This document shows positions 18,482 through 27,722 of a stretch of 64,000 nucleotides of DNA, piece by piece. The translations under genes were made by a program, and so were the position numbers. The notes beneath the pieces were generated by a model, which searched no databases, was not told the origin of the DNA, and saw nothing but the letters and a program-made list of their open reading frames with translations. The DNA lies in assembly GCA_022788205.1 (NCBI GenBank), contig JALEVQ010000021.1:1-64000 (forward strand). The letters are read 5' to 3'. This DNA is from Robinsoniella sp. GTDB lineage: Bacteria > Bacillota > Clostridia > Lachnospirales > Lachnospiraceae. The number at the start of each line of letters is the position of its first letter. The stretch's first letter is position 1.

Positions 18482-21400
18482 ATGAAACAAAGAAACAGAA
18501 ACAAAAAACAATGGTGTTCCATGGCTATGGCGACTGCGATCGCTATGGCTTCCGTTGCAGGAAATGCAGGGTTCGTGGTGATGGCGGAAAGCAGTGAGGC
18601 AGAAGAGGTTTTCGCCAGCCAGGTGCAGGTAATCTCAGAGCAGGCAGAAGGCATGGTAGATTTTGATGAAGACTGGCAGTTCTATCTCGCGACAAGAACG
18701 CCGGAAGTTGACACGACGGACACGACAGGGTCTGCAGGTTTTGATTTTGCTGCGAATGGATTGAAAGATGCGGGAGATTACACGACAGAAGAGATTGTGG
18801 CGACCGATTTCGATGATTACTCATGGAGAACCGTCGATGTCCCACATGACTTTAGTATCGAGGGAGAAAAGGTATCAGAGTCAGTGGATTCCCAGAGCTA
18901 TCTGCAAGGTGGTCTGGCATATTACCGCAAGAAATTCACCGTTCCAGCTTCCATGAAAGGGACAAAAGAGATTTCGATTGAATTTGAAGGCGTTTATCAG
19001 GACAGTGTGATCTACCTCAACGGCAAAGAGATCGGTGCTTACCCGAGTGGATATACAGGATTTGCCCTGGATGTGACGGATGCGCTCAACTATGGCGGAG
19101 AAAATGTGCTGGTGGTGAAAGTACAAAACATGTCACCGTCAGGACGCTGGTATACAGGAAGCGGTATTCTCCGTCCTGTTCACCTTGTGATCGATAACCT
19201 TGCACATTTCAACAGAAATGGGATCACTTTGACAGCGCCGACACTGGAAGAAGATTACGAATATTCCAAGACCGCATATCTGGAAATACAGGCAGACTGT
19301 TATTCCGATGCCGGAAATGCGAATGCATACATGGAAGTGACTGTCTATGACGCAGAAGGACAGGAAGTGGCAAAGGAGACAACCGAAAAGATGGCGATCA
19401 ATCCTTCCACCGCATTTTCATTGTCCTTAAAAGAGAGAAAAGCCTTGGAGATTGAAGATGTACAGCTTTGGTATCCGTGGAATCTGGGAACACCGTATCT
19501 GTACACCGTAAAGGTGGATTTGTACACAGAGTCGAATGGAAGTTCCGACGGGTATGTGCTGACTGATTCTCAGGAGATGGAATATGGTTTCCGCTGGGTG
19601 GAAGTGAAAGAGACGACAGACGATCCGGAAAGCGGCGGACTGTATGTAAACGGAGAATATACAAAACTTCAGGGCGTTGACCTTCACCATGACAGCGGTG
19701 CACTCGGCGCAGCAAGCTACACAGACGCCTATGAGCGCCAGATTGACAAGCTGATGGAGATGGGTGTCAACGCATACCGCACCTCTCACTGCCCGCCTTC
19801 AAAACAGATGATTGAAGTGTGCAGAAGAAAAGGAATCCTCGTGGTGGAGGAGGCATTTGACGGATGGGGAAGCTATCCGACCTGGTCAAAGGCAGCGTAT
19901 GACTTTGGAAACTTCTTCTTCCAGGAAGTACCGCAGAATTGGGCAGGGTTAAAGCCGAATGGATACACCTCTGTTCCATCTTCTGTGACAAAATATGACG
20001 GTGCAAAATATACCTGGAGTGATTGGGTGATCCAGGAGATGGTGAACCGAGATAAAAATGAGCCGTCTGTCATCGCGTGGTCAATCGGAAACGAAGTGCG
20101 CGGAACAGGCGTACAGCCGGAGTGGTATGACGTATCTCAGTACGATGTGCTGGATGCACAGCCAGAGGCAATGAATGAGTACACAGAGGCAGTTCGCCTG
20201 ATGCGGGATATCGAGGCAATTGATGACTCACGTTATGTCCTGATGGGAGGCGATCAGGAGAGAACGGTGCCAAATTCCGATGAGGTATGGGGACTGGTGA
20301 ACCAGGTATTAGATGGATATGGTCTGAATTACAATACGGCAAAATCAGTCGATGGTCTGATTGACCGATTCGCGATCGGTGACGACACACTTCTTCCAGA
20401 TGGCACAAAGACGTTCTTCTTCGAGTCCGAGTCTTCTTCTCAGACTTCCTCAAGAGGCGTGTACCTGGATCCGCAGTTTACCAACACAGGAATCAACCAG
20501 ACACCAGGTTCCAGAGGCGGTTCCAACTATGACAATGACTTTGCTTCCTGGACGATGTCGAATGAATATGGACTGAAGAAAGACCGCGACCGCAAGAGCT
20601 TTATCGGACAGTTTATCTGGACAGGTTTTGACTATTTAGGCGAGCCAACACCGTACAGCGTGTATCCAGTCGGGGTATCTTCTTTCGGAACCATCGACAC
20701 AGCGGGATTTGAAAAAGACTCCTTCTATCTGTACCAGAGCCAGTGGACAGATGAGCCTATGGTTCACCTTTTACCTCAGAACTGGGATAACTGGGAAGAG
20801 GGAGAGATGGTTTCTGTCTGGGTCAACACGAATGTTCAGACGGCAGAGCTGTTCCTAAACGGAGAATCTCTGGGAGCGAAGAGCTTTGATGAGAAAGAGA
20901 CGGCATTTGGAAAAACATATTATGAGACTTCTGAGGCGACACAGGATGACAAGACCTGGGAAGATGGCACAAATCCAGGCGGATACACAAGCGATGGAGC
21001 AATTTTGGATGAGGGCGAGTTGAACTCTGGAAAACTTCACCTGACATGGGAGGTTCCATACACTGCTGGCACACTGGAAGTCAAGGCATATGATGCAGAG
21101 GGAAATGTCGTGGCAGAAGACAGTGTTACAACCTCTTCTGTTCCATACACTATTCTGGCACAGGCAGACAAAACTGTGCTCGCCCCGGATGGAAGCAGCC
21201 TTTCTTACGTAGAGTGTACGATCGTGGATGAGAATGGAAATATCGTTCCAGATGCAGCCAACCTTGTAAAATTTGAAGTAGAAGGTGCCGCTGCGATTGT
21301 CGGAGTGGACAATGGACAGCAGGAGAGCACAGAGCTTTATAAATACGGAAACACAGAAAGCAGCAAATACTCAGAGCGCACAGCATATCATGGAAAAGTG

Positions 21401-22297
21401 CTGGTGATTGTCAAATCGGAAAAAGAAGAAGGGGACGCCGTCCTGACGATTTCCTCCGACGATCTCAAGCCGGTACAGGTTTGCTACAAAGTGACAGCAG
21501 AGGAGACAGAGGAAGCTACAGAGCAGACACAGCAGGAAGGAACAGCGGTATCCGCAGATCCAGTGGAGATTGTAGTTCCAGAAGGAATCAGTGTAGAACT
21601 TCCGGCAGCAGTGCGTGTTCAGTATACGAGTGAGATGGGTGACTATACGCTGATGCGCCCAGTTACATGGGGAGAGATGACGGACGGAATCGCAGAAGGC
21701 GCCATCGAGGGAACCGAGATCAAGGCAACTGCATCTGTGACAGAAGATGCGACGTTAGAAGTGGGAGTGGAGCTTGCGACAAATGTTGACTTAGGAGAAG
21801 GCAATGATACATTCCGCTTTGAAGAGCTCGATGAGGGCAGCGCTGCGGCAGACAAAGCGCTGGCAACGGCATCTTTCACGGGATCCGAGTCAAACTATCC
21901 AAACAATATGTTGGACGGCAATGAGGACACAAGCTGGACAAATGCATATGAGAGAGGAGAATCTGTCCTGCTCGAGGCAAACAGCGCTTCCAGAAAATCA
22001 GATTATGTAGAATTTTACTGGAACGAAGAAAAAGCAATGAACCAGATCAGCCTGAATTTTGCAAAGAATCGATACTGTGCAGCACCGGAGAAGATCGATG
22101 TACAGTACTGGAATGGCATAGACTGGCAAAGTGCCTCCGATCAGATGATTTTGGAGAGCGCGGAAGAGGAGCCTGTCACGGTGCAGTTTACAGCGGTATT
22201 CACGGATCGTATCCGCGTATATATGGAGAATGCGACACCATATACCTCGAAAGGAAACATTGAAATCACAGAGGCATCCGTAAAATTGGTCAAATAA
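18482..22297 (+). CDS. Secreted multidomain GH2 glycosidase (beta-galactosidase-like)
   Basis: A 1271-residue exported enzyme. A signal peptide (cleavage near VVMA-ES) is followed by the GH2 sugar-binding domain, an immunoglobulin-like domain, and the TIM barrel with acid/base E538 (SIGNEVRG) and probable nucleophile E650 (ESESSSQTSSRGVY, compare SETAS in relatives). Then come DUF4982-like and Ig-like (Big_4-type) domains and a C-terminal F5/8 type C-like carbohydrate-binding domain. There is no LPXTG or other anchor. I prefer ATG 18482 because GAAAGGATG precedes it, whereas ATG 18452 has no ribosome binding site. It probably removes terminal beta-galactose from host or plant glycans; the exact linkage is unknown. 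Confidence 0.9.
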   Translation: MKQRNRNKKQWCSMAMATAIAMASVAGNAGFVVMAESSEAEEVFASQVQVISEQAEGMVDFDEDWQFYLATRTPEVDTTDTTGSAGFDFAANGLKDAGDYTTEEIVATDFDDYSWRTVDVPHDFSIEGEKVSESVDSQSYLQGGLAYYRKKFTVPASMKGTKEISIEFEGVYQDSVIYLNGKEIGAYPSGYTGFALDVTDALNYGGENVLVVKVQNMSPSGRWYTGSGILRPVHLVIDNLAHFNRNGITLTAPTLEEDYEYSKTAYLEIQADCYSDAGNANAYMEVTVYDAEGQEVAKETTEKMAINPSTAFSLSLKERKALEIEDVQLWYPWNLGTPYLYTVKVDLYTESNGSSDGYVLTDSQEMEYGFRWVEVKETTDDPESGGLYVNGEYTKLQGVDLHHDSGALGAASYTDAYERQIDKLMEMGVNAYRTSHCPPSKQMIEVCRRKGILVVEEAFDGWGSYPTWSKAAYDFGNFFFQEVPQNWAGLKPNGYTSVPSSVTKYDGAKYTWSDWVIQEMVNRDKNEPSVIAWSIGNEVRGTGVQPEWYDVSQYDVLDAQPEAMNEYTEAVRLMRDIEAIDDSRYVLMGGDQERTVPNSDEVWGLVNQVLDGYGLNYNTAKSVDGLIDRFAIGDDTLLPDGTKTFFFESESSSQTSSRGVYLDPQFTNTGINQTPGSRGGSNYDNDFASWTMSNEYGLKKDRDRKSFIGQFIWTGFDYLGEPTPYSVYPVGVSSFGTIDTAGFEKDSFYLYQSQWTDEPMVHLLPQNWDNWEEGEMVSVWVNTNVQTAELFLNGESLGAKSFDEKETAFGKTYYETSEATQDDKTWEDGTNPGGYTSDGAILDEGELNSGKLHLTWEVPYTAGTLEVKAYDAEGNVVAEDSVTTSSVPYTILAQADKTVLAPDGSSLSYVECTIVDENGNIVPDAANLVKFEVEGAAAIVGVDNGQQESTELYKYGNTESSKYSERTAYHGKVLVIVKSEKEEGDAVLTISSDDLKPVQVCYKVTAEETEEATEQTQQEGTAVSADPVEIVVPEGISVELPAAVRVQYTSEMGDYTLMRPVTWGEMTDGIAEGAIEGTEIKATASVTEDATLEVGVELATNVDLGEGNDTFRFEELDEGSAAADKALATASFTGSESNYPNNMLDGNEDTSWTNAYERGESVLLEANSASRKSDYVEFYWNEEKAMNQISLNFAKNRYCAAPEKIDVQYWNGIDWQSASDQMILESAEEEPVTVQFTAVFTDRIRVYMENATPYTSKGNIEITEASVKLVK

Positions 22298-22452
22298 AAA
22301 ATCCCATTTTTTTCTTTGTATTGCAGAAGCGCAGATGGGTAAAATAAGGATTGAACAAAAGAATTGTAGTGAAGCACATTTTTTCTGATCTTGCAAGAGG
22401 AAAATTTATTTTCGTGAAAATCACCGAAAATTCGGAAAGGGCATTTTTTGTA

Positions 22453-22481
22453 TTGAAATTTCAGATACAGTACGATATAAT
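22453..22481 (+). promoter_or_regulatory. Promoter of the 6S-like RNA
   Basis: TTGAAA (22453-22458), a 17-bp spacer and a perfect TATAAT (22476-22481). The start site should be near 22488. The downstream region has no supported reading frame. Confidence 0.85.
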
Positions 22482-22487
22482 GGTTGC

Positions 22488-22689
22488 AATGAAACAGATT
22501 CCTGGGGTGTGCGACAATCTCATTATTTTGAACCTACATTTACTTTTCATGGGATTCTTATATCGCTGAGTGTGATGTCAGGCCCCCTTTATTGTCAGGG
22601 GAAGGCAGAAGACTCAGCTGCGGTTACCCACCTAGCTTGGCTAGGAGTCAAAATATGGGAAACGGCACTTTGGGAATAAATAAGAGAAC
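22488..22689 (+). ncRNA. ssrS: Probable 6S RNA
   Basis: A strong promoter and a terminator bracket about 200 noncoding bases. The ends form a closing stem: ATTCCTGGGGTG (22498-22509) pairs over all 12 positions with CACTTTGGGAAT (22666-22677), four of them G-U. The inside reads as a long interrupted rod with blocks TGAACCTACATT, CATGGGATTC, AGGCCCCCTTT and TACCCACCTAGC, which resemble Firmicutes 6S RNA as I remember it. 6S RNA binds the sigma-A RNA polymerase by mimicking an open promoter. Size and architecture fit; family membership needs a covariance-model match. Confidence 0.72.
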
Positions 22690-22719
22690 AAAAAGGAGGC
22701 AGAGATGCTTCCTTTTTTT
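22690..22719 (+). terminator. Terminator of the 6S-like RNA
   Basis: AAAAAGGAGGCA (22690-22701), loop GAGA, TGCTTCCTTTTT (22706-22717, one G-U) and a run of seven Ts. Confidence 0.88.
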
Positions 22720-22763
22720 GCCTCAAAATAGGAAAATATTTTGATTTTTTGCGGAAAAAACAG

Positions 22764-22792
22764 TTGATAAAATGGAGATATTTTCTTATAAT
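22764..22792 (+). promoter_or_regulatory. Promoter of the secreted protein gene and possibly galM
   Basis: TTGATA (22764-22769), a 17-bp spacer and a perfect TATAAT (22787-22792), 55 bases before the start codon at 22847. Confidence 0.82.
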
Positions 22793-22846
22793 TAATGAAG
22801 AAAAACATAAAAAATATCACAATAATTCAGAAAGGAATGGTTGAAG

Positions 22847-24124
22847 ATGAAGTTCAGAAAAATGGCAGCTGTTTTTGCTGCGATGGCAATGATGTGTTCT
22901 ACCGTGAGTGTGTCTGCTTTTGCTGCGGAAGAGGCGACAAACAGTGAGGCTGTCTACGGCGAGGAAGAGAGCGATATCGACAAAGACGGGGAATATCTGA
23001 GTGTCTATTTTGATGTCGCCTTTGAGGGCGAAGAAGTATCGGCAGCAGAGTTTGCTGCAAACCTGAACAAGGCAGTCACTCAGGAAGAGGAAGCACAGGC
23101 AGAAGACTGGATGGCAGCTGTCAAAGAAGCGGTGTGTGCGGCAAATTACGAAGAGCTTGCTCTTAGCTATCCGGATGAAAAAGTTGCCGGAGAACTGGCT
23201 GAATATGGTATCGATGCAGAGGGAGAGAATGCGCGTTATCTTGCATGCGCACTGGACACTGATTTAGTGTCTGTCCCGGAAGCTGAGGCAGTGGTATCGG
23301 GCGATGCGTTGCCAGTAGAAATGGCAGAGCGCATTTTGATGAATGTAATTGAAGCAAGAGGAGAGGGAAGAAATTACCTCGGATACTCGGAGGACCCGGA
23401 TATCTATGCAAAACTGATACATACATGGAATTCCTTTATTTTATATGACGACGGCACACTGTCAAGCATCGGCGCACAGGCAGTGGAGGACAAGGTTGTG
23501 ACAGGATACAATCTGAAAAATGATGAGTTTGACGCGAGATTCCTCCCGGAATTGACCCTTCAGTACGGTCACTCTGATATCACCCATGCACAGCAGCTGA
23601 TCGGTCTGTTAAAGAGCGAAGATATCCAGGCGAAAGTACAGCTTGAGCCGAAGGTATCGATCTATGAATATCTTCTGGACTGGGGTCCTGTGCCGGAGGA
23701 GGCTACACCGACTTATGAAGTAAAACAGGTGAAAGACGATCTGTATCTGGTATATGCGGTAGAGTACGATCTCAAGCTGGAGTTTGACGATGAGGAAGAT
23801 ATGCTCAGATTCGACGATGTGATCAAACAATATGCAAAGAAATACGAAGGAAATGAGGAGGCAGTCGGTCTGATTTATGCTTCCTGGTGGCAGCCTCTGT
23901 ACAGCACAACAGTGGAGGGTATGCCGGAAGAGAATTACTGTGAGATCGATGACTGTATCATCAAAGATGGCATCTATTCCCTGCATTCCTTCTGCATGAC
24001 GCAGGACACAGAGAATGTGGTAAAGGCACTTCAGGCTATGGACGATTCTGTCACAGTGGAGACAGAGACACGCTACTGCAACACAGCATTCTATAACTAC
24101 TTAAGCGGAGCAGATTATCAATAA
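22847..24124 (+). CDS. Secreted acidic protein of unknown function
   Basis: A 425-residue protein with a clear signal peptide (MKFRKMAAVFAAMAMMCS, cleavage after AFA-AEEA). The mature chain is strongly acidic (many Glu and Asp) with alternating hydrophobic patches. There are no membrane helices, no cysteine network, no repeats and no anchor. I do not recognise a family. ATG 22847 follows AAAGGA; the TTG six bases earlier is less likely. It has its own strong promoter after the 6S-like RNA, and no terminator separates it from galM 100 bases downstream, so it may be linked to sugar use. The C-terminus (YCNTAFYNYLSGADYQ) is unremarkable. Confidence 0.75.
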   Translation: MKFRKMAAVFAAMAMMCSTVSVSAFAAEEATNSEAVYGEEESDIDKDGEYLSVYFDVAFEGEEVSAAEFAANLNKAVTQEEEAQAEDWMAAVKEAVCAANYEELALSYPDEKVAGELAEYGIDAEGENARYLACALDTDLVSVPEAEAVVSGDALPVEMAERILMNVIEARGEGRNYLGYSEDPDIYAKLIHTWNSFILYDDGTLSSIGAQAVEDKVVTGYNLKNDEFDARFLPELTLQYGHSDITHAQQLIGLLKSEDIQAKVQLEPKVSIYEYLLDWGPVPEEATPTYEVKQVKDDLYLVYAVEYDLKLEFDDEEDMLRFDDVIKQYAKKYEGNEEAVGLIYASWWQPLYSTTVEGMPEENYCEIDDCIIKDGIYSLHSFCMTQDTENVVKALQAMDDSVTVETETRYCNTAFYNYLSGADYQ

Positions 24125-24167
24125 AATGGCTGACCTTACGGCGGCAGAAAAATCATATCAGATAAAG

Positions 24168-24224
24168 AAAGGAGAACTGTCAGGGCGCGAGAACGTACCA
24201 TCTCGCCCCTGACAGAGAGCGGAT
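24168..24224 (+). promoter_or_regulatory. Hairpin between ribosome binding site and galM start
   Basis: A strong AAAGGAG (24168-24174) lies 50 bases before the galM ATG. Between them CTGTCAGGG (24177-24185) and GCGAGA (24187-24192) pair with TCTCGCCCCTGACAG (24201-24215), a 15-bp stem with one bulge and no T-run. If folded, the stem brings the ribosome binding site to within about 11 bases of ATG 24225. Translation control is the likely role. Confidence 0.55.
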
Positions 24225-25274
24225 ATGGGAATAAAAGTGAGTTCATTCGGAAGAATTCCTTGCGGAAAAGAGACTTCTCTCTTTACGATGGTAAACAAAA
24301 ATGGCATGTGCCTGGAAGTAAGCGACTATGGCGCAACCTTAGTGTCACTGATGGTCCCGGGAAAGGATGGCGCATTGACAGATGTGGTGCTTGGATATGA
24401 CGATGTGATGGATTACTGGAATACGGGCGGATATTTAGGTGCCACTGTGGGTAGAAACTGTAATCGAAACGGCGGCGCAAATGTGACGATTCAGGAAAAA
24501 CAGTATGAGCTCCCCAAAAACGAAAATGGAAAAAATAATCTCCACAGCGGTCCGGACGGATATGACCGAAAAGTATGGGATTATGAGCTGGACGAGGAAA
24601 ATCTGTCTATCCGTTTTTCAAGATTGAGCCCTGACATGGAACAGGGATATCCGGGGAATTTTGAAATTTCAGTCACCTATACACTGACACAGGACAATGC
24701 AGTGAAGATTGAGTACCACGGAGTGTGTGACCACGACACAGTGGCAAATATGACAAACCACTCTTACTTTAACCTGGCAGGTCAGGGAAAAGGGACGATC
24801 GAGAACCATGAAGTGTGGATCGATGCGGACGGATTTACGGTGATCGACGCAGAATCGATTCCTACCGGGGAGATTCGACCGGTTGAGAATACACCGTTTG
24901 ATTTCAGACAGAGAAAACGCATCGGCGCAGAGATCGGCGCAGATGATGAGCAGCTGATTCTTGCGGGAGGCTATGACCATAATTTTGCCTTGAATAAAAA
25001 AGAGGGCGAGATGAAGAAGGTGGCAGAGGTCTTCGAGCCGGAGAGCGGGCGCACGATGGAAGTATTTACGACATGCGTCGGTGTACAGTTCTATACAGGA
25101 AACTTTATCACAGAGGGAAGCAATGGAAAGGAAGACACGATCTATCAGAAACGATATGGTCTGTGCCTTGAGACACAGTTTTTCCCGGATGCGGTACACC
25201 ATGAGAACTTCCAGTCTCCGATTTTGAAGGCAGGAGAGCCTTATGATTCCACAACGATTTATAAATTCCTTTGA
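24225..25274 (+). CDS. galM: Aldose 1-epimerase (mutarotase)
   Basis: Interconverts alpha and beta anomers of galactose and other aldoses, feeding the Leloir pathway. The 349-residue cytosolic protein has the family motifs GATVGRNCNRNGGA, NNLHSGPDG (active-site His), NMTNHSYFNLAG (second His) and a C-terminal QFFPDAVHHENFQSP block with the catalytic Glu region (LETQF). Only a weak ribosome binding site lies directly before the ATG; the strong one is separated by a hairpin. It fits functionally with the secreted GH2 enzyme 2 kb upstream, which would release galactose. Confidence 0.93.
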   Translation: MGIKVSSFGRIPCGKETSLFTMVNKNGMCLEVSDYGATLVSLMVPGKDGALTDVVLGYDDVMDYWNTGGYLGATVGRNCNRNGGANVTIQEKQYELPKNENGKNNLHSGPDGYDRKVWDYELDEENLSIRFSRLSPDMEQGYPGNFEISVTYTLTQDNAVKIEYHGVCDHDTVANMTNHSYFNLAGQGKGTIENHEVWIDADGFTVIDAESIPTGEIRPVENTPFDFRQRKRIGAEIGADDEQLILAGGYDHNFALNKKEGEMKKVAEVFEPESGRTMEVFTTCVGVQFYTGNFITEGSNGKEDTIYQKRYGLCLETQFFPDAVHHENFQSPILKAGEPYDSTTIYKFL

Positions 25275-25308
25275 TGCGGCTTAAATAAAGAATATGGAAA
25301 TGTTTTTG

Positions 25309-25340
25309 TGCGGAGTAGAGACTACTCCGCATTTTTTTTT
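25309..25340 (+). terminator. Terminator after galM
   Basis: TGCGGAGTAG (25309-25318) pairs perfectly with CTACTCCGCA (25322-25331), followed by nine Ts. Confidence 0.92.
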
Positions 25341-25386
25341 CGCTTTTTTCATATAGTGATTAGTAGAGCAAAAAAGGAGCGAAAAA

Positions 25387-26772
25387 ATGGACGAGGACTG
25401 GGCAAAAAAGCTTTTGACAATTGTGATCGGGAGTATTGTGTTGTTTACCATTCTGATCTGTCAGACGCAAGAGATTGAGAAAAATCTGATGGAAAATGGG
25501 ACAAAACAAGAGACAGCAGAGCAGAAAGAGACTGAGTGGGAGACACAAGGCGGACAGGGAGAAGAAAGCACACAAAAAGGCAGCGGACAGACAGAAGAAG
25601 CCACCGATGGACAACCAGTATTTGTCTATGGACAGGAGGAAAATCCTATCTTACGTGTCCTGATTAAAAATGCAAATTATGCGGGAGAATATCATGAGAG
25701 ACTGAGGATTTACGGCGATCAGGGATTTTCTCTGACTTATGATGATGTAGAGGAAGAATACGGTGCAGGTGAGATTCTAGAGATCGAGAGAGGGACATAT
25801 GAGACGGTCGGAAAAATTCGGATTGAGCCCAAGGAGGGAGGAAGAATCTGTATTTTGGACTTGCAGAGAAATCAGGAGGAACCTATGTATCGCGGAAGTC
25901 TTGAGATTACGAGATATCCCGAAGGGATGCGTGTGATCAACGTGGTGCACATGGAGGATTATCTCTGTGGAGTGGTTCCGAGTGAGATGCCAGCGAGTTA
26001 TCCGATAGAAGCACTCAAAGCGCAGGCGGTCTGTGCAAGAAGCTATGCACACAAGAGTAAAGAGTATTCGCAGGGAATGTACGATCTCGATGACAGTACA
26101 TCCTATCAGGTTTACAACAATTTCCCGGAAAATGACAATACGACAAACGCTGTGGAGCAGACGCGGGGCGAGGTTATGCTGCAGGACGGAGAGGTAGTCG
26201 ATGCACGGTACTATTCGACTTCCTGCGGGGTGAAACTCGGACAGGATTTGTCACAGGAGCCAGCTTTTGAGGCATTTTTGAGTCAGAATTCTGACACAGC
26301 ATATGAGAAGGAAGAACCTTGGTATCGCTGGAAAGCAGAGGTCTCTCTTGAACAGTTGCGAAAAGCGGTACTGGAGCAGTGGAATACGGATGTAGGTCAG
26401 ATTTGTGGTGTCTATGTGTCAGAGCGTGAGAAAAACGGATGTGCAAAGAAGCTTGTGATCACAGGGAGTTTCCAGGAGCTTGTGATCGAGGGAGAGTATA
26501 ACATCAGGATGGTGCTGTCACCAAAGTTCTTTCCGGTGGTGAACCAGATTGACAGCGGAGCTGTGGGGATGAGTCTGTTGCCAAGTGGATTTTTCTATCT
26601 GGAGCCCAAAAAAGAGGAGGAAGTGCTGTGTGGCTATACAATTTATGGCGGAGGATATGGTCATGGAATTGGGATGAGTCAAAACGGGGCGAAGCAGATG
26701 GCACTCAATGATATGGACTACCGGGAGATCTTATCGTATTTTTATGGGGACATTGAGATCACATCTTGGTGA
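25387..26772 (+). CDS. SpoIID/LytB-domain protein
   Basis: A 461-residue protein with an N-terminal membrane helix (about 9-25), a Gln/Glu/Thr-rich linker (about 30-80) and a SpoIID domain. The core EDYLCGVVPSEMPASYPIEALKAQAVCARSYA carries the conserved Glu and Arg of the lytic transglycosylase family; DDSTSYQVY and the C-terminal GYGHGIGMSQNGA are also diagnostic. SpoIID cleaves denuded glycan strands during engulfment. This protein is longer than classical SpoIID and is not next to spoIIQ or spoIIIA-type genes, so it may be a paralogue acting on vegetative wall. It stands alone after the galM terminator. Confidence 0.88.
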   Translation: MDEDWAKKLLTIVIGSIVLFTILICQTQEIEKNLMENGTKQETAEQKETEWETQGGQGEESTQKGSGQTEEATDGQPVFVYGQEENPILRVLIKNANYAGEYHERLRIYGDQGFSLTYDDVEEEYGAGEILEIERGTYETVGKIRIEPKEGGRICILDLQRNQEEPMYRGSLEITRYPEGMRVINVVHMEDYLCGVVPSEMPASYPIEALKAQAVCARSYAHKSKEYSQGMYDLDDSTSYQVYNNFPENDNTTNAVEQTRGEVMLQDGEVVDARYYSTSCGVKLGQDLSQEPAFEAFLSQNSDTAYEKEEPWYRWKAEVSLEQLRKAVLEQWNTDVGQICGVYVSEREKNGCAKKLVITGSFQELVIEGEYNIRMVLSPKFFPVVNQIDSGAVGMSLLPSGFFYLEPKKEEEVLCGYTIYGGGYGHGIGMSQNGAKQMALNDMDYREILSYFYGDIEITSW

Positions 26773-26872
26773 AAACGGTATGGCGTACAGCGAAACAAAA
26801 CTCTTTACAAAAAAGTAAAATTTGTGATACCATCTATTTGTAGCTAATCAATAGAAATAAAGGACTCTGAAT

Positions 26873-27718
26873 ATGATACAGATAATAAAGAAAGTCAGGC
26901 GCTTCTACAGAAAGTGTAAAGAAGACCGGATTGATGTATATGCGGCACAGGCTTCTTTTTTTATTCTGCTCAGCGTTATACCAGCGGTCATGCTGATTTT
27001 GACTTTGGTTCAATATTTTCCGATCACTGCTGACCAGATCGTGGATGTCATGGCAGAACTTTTTCCGGAGGATGTCAACCAGTATATCAAAATAATTGTG
27101 GACGAAATTTTTGTTCCGTCGACAGCGCTTTTATCAGGAAGTGCGATCGGAGCAATCTGGGCAGCAGGAAAAGGAGTGATGGGGCTGACAAACGGGCTGA
27201 ATTCTGTCAACCGCGTGAAAGAGACGCGAAATTATTTTATGATACGGATTCGCTCTGCGTTTTATACCGTGCTGATGTTGATGGCATTTGTGGTGTCGGT
27301 CGGTGTATTGATCTTTGGAAATGAAATCCTGATCTTTGTGCAGGATCAGATTGTGTTTATCAAGAAAATATCGAGCTATATTGTCAGCACACAGACAATT
27401 ATTGCTTTACTGCTCTTGATGGCATTGTTTCTTGCCATGTACGTTATTTTGCCGAATCGAAAGACGAAAATCAAAGATCAGCTGCCGGGAGCGGCGATTG
27501 CTGCGCTCGCGTGGGCGATCTGTTCCTATGGATTTTCGATTTATATGGATATCTATGAAAAAGTTTCGAAGGTTTACGGAAGCCTGGGAAGCATCATTGC
27601 GATCATGTTGTGGCTCTATTTCTGTATGTGGATTTTATTTATGGGGGCAGAGATCAACTGTTATCTCAATGATCCTAAGAGTTTTAACTTGACAGATGAA
27701 GAGAATGTGATAAAATAA
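26873..27718 (+). CDS. YihY/UPF0761-family inner membrane protein
   Basis: A 281-residue protein with six membrane helices and the family N-terminus RFYRKCKEDRIDVYAAQASFFILLSVIPAVMLIL, then GxxWAAGKGVMGLTNGLN and the C-terminal YGSLGSIIAIMLWLYFCMWILFMGAEINC. The family was once called ribonuclease BN by mistake; its real role is unknown. The gene's last 30 bases contain the probable pheST promoter (27689-27716), so the stop codon and the next transcript start almost touch. Confidence 0.88.
   Translation: MIQIIKKVRRFYRKCKEDRIDVYAAQASFFILLSVIPAVMLILTLVQYFPITADQIVDVMAELFPEDVNQYIKIIVDEIFVPSTALLSGSAIGAIWAAGKGVMGLTNGLNSVNRVKETRNYFMIRIRSAFYTVLMLMAFVVSVGVLIFGNEILIFVQDQIVFIKKISSYIVSTQTIIALLLLMALFLAMYVILPNRKTKIKDQLPGAAIAALAWAICSYGFSIYMDIYEKVSKVYGSLGSIIAIMLWLYFCMWILFMGAEINCYLNDPKSFNLTDEENVIK
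27689..27716 (+). promoter_or_regulatory. Probable pheST promoter inside the preceding gene
   Basis: TTGACA (27689-27694), a 16-bp spacer and TAAAAT (27711-27716), lying within the last codons and stop of the YihY-family gene. Start expected near 27723. Confidence 0.6.
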
Positions 27719-27722
27719 AGTT

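Noticed and set aside
22351..22569. 72-codon frame across the 6S-like RNA
   Set aside because: It spans the promoter and 5' half of the RNA and has no ribosome binding site.
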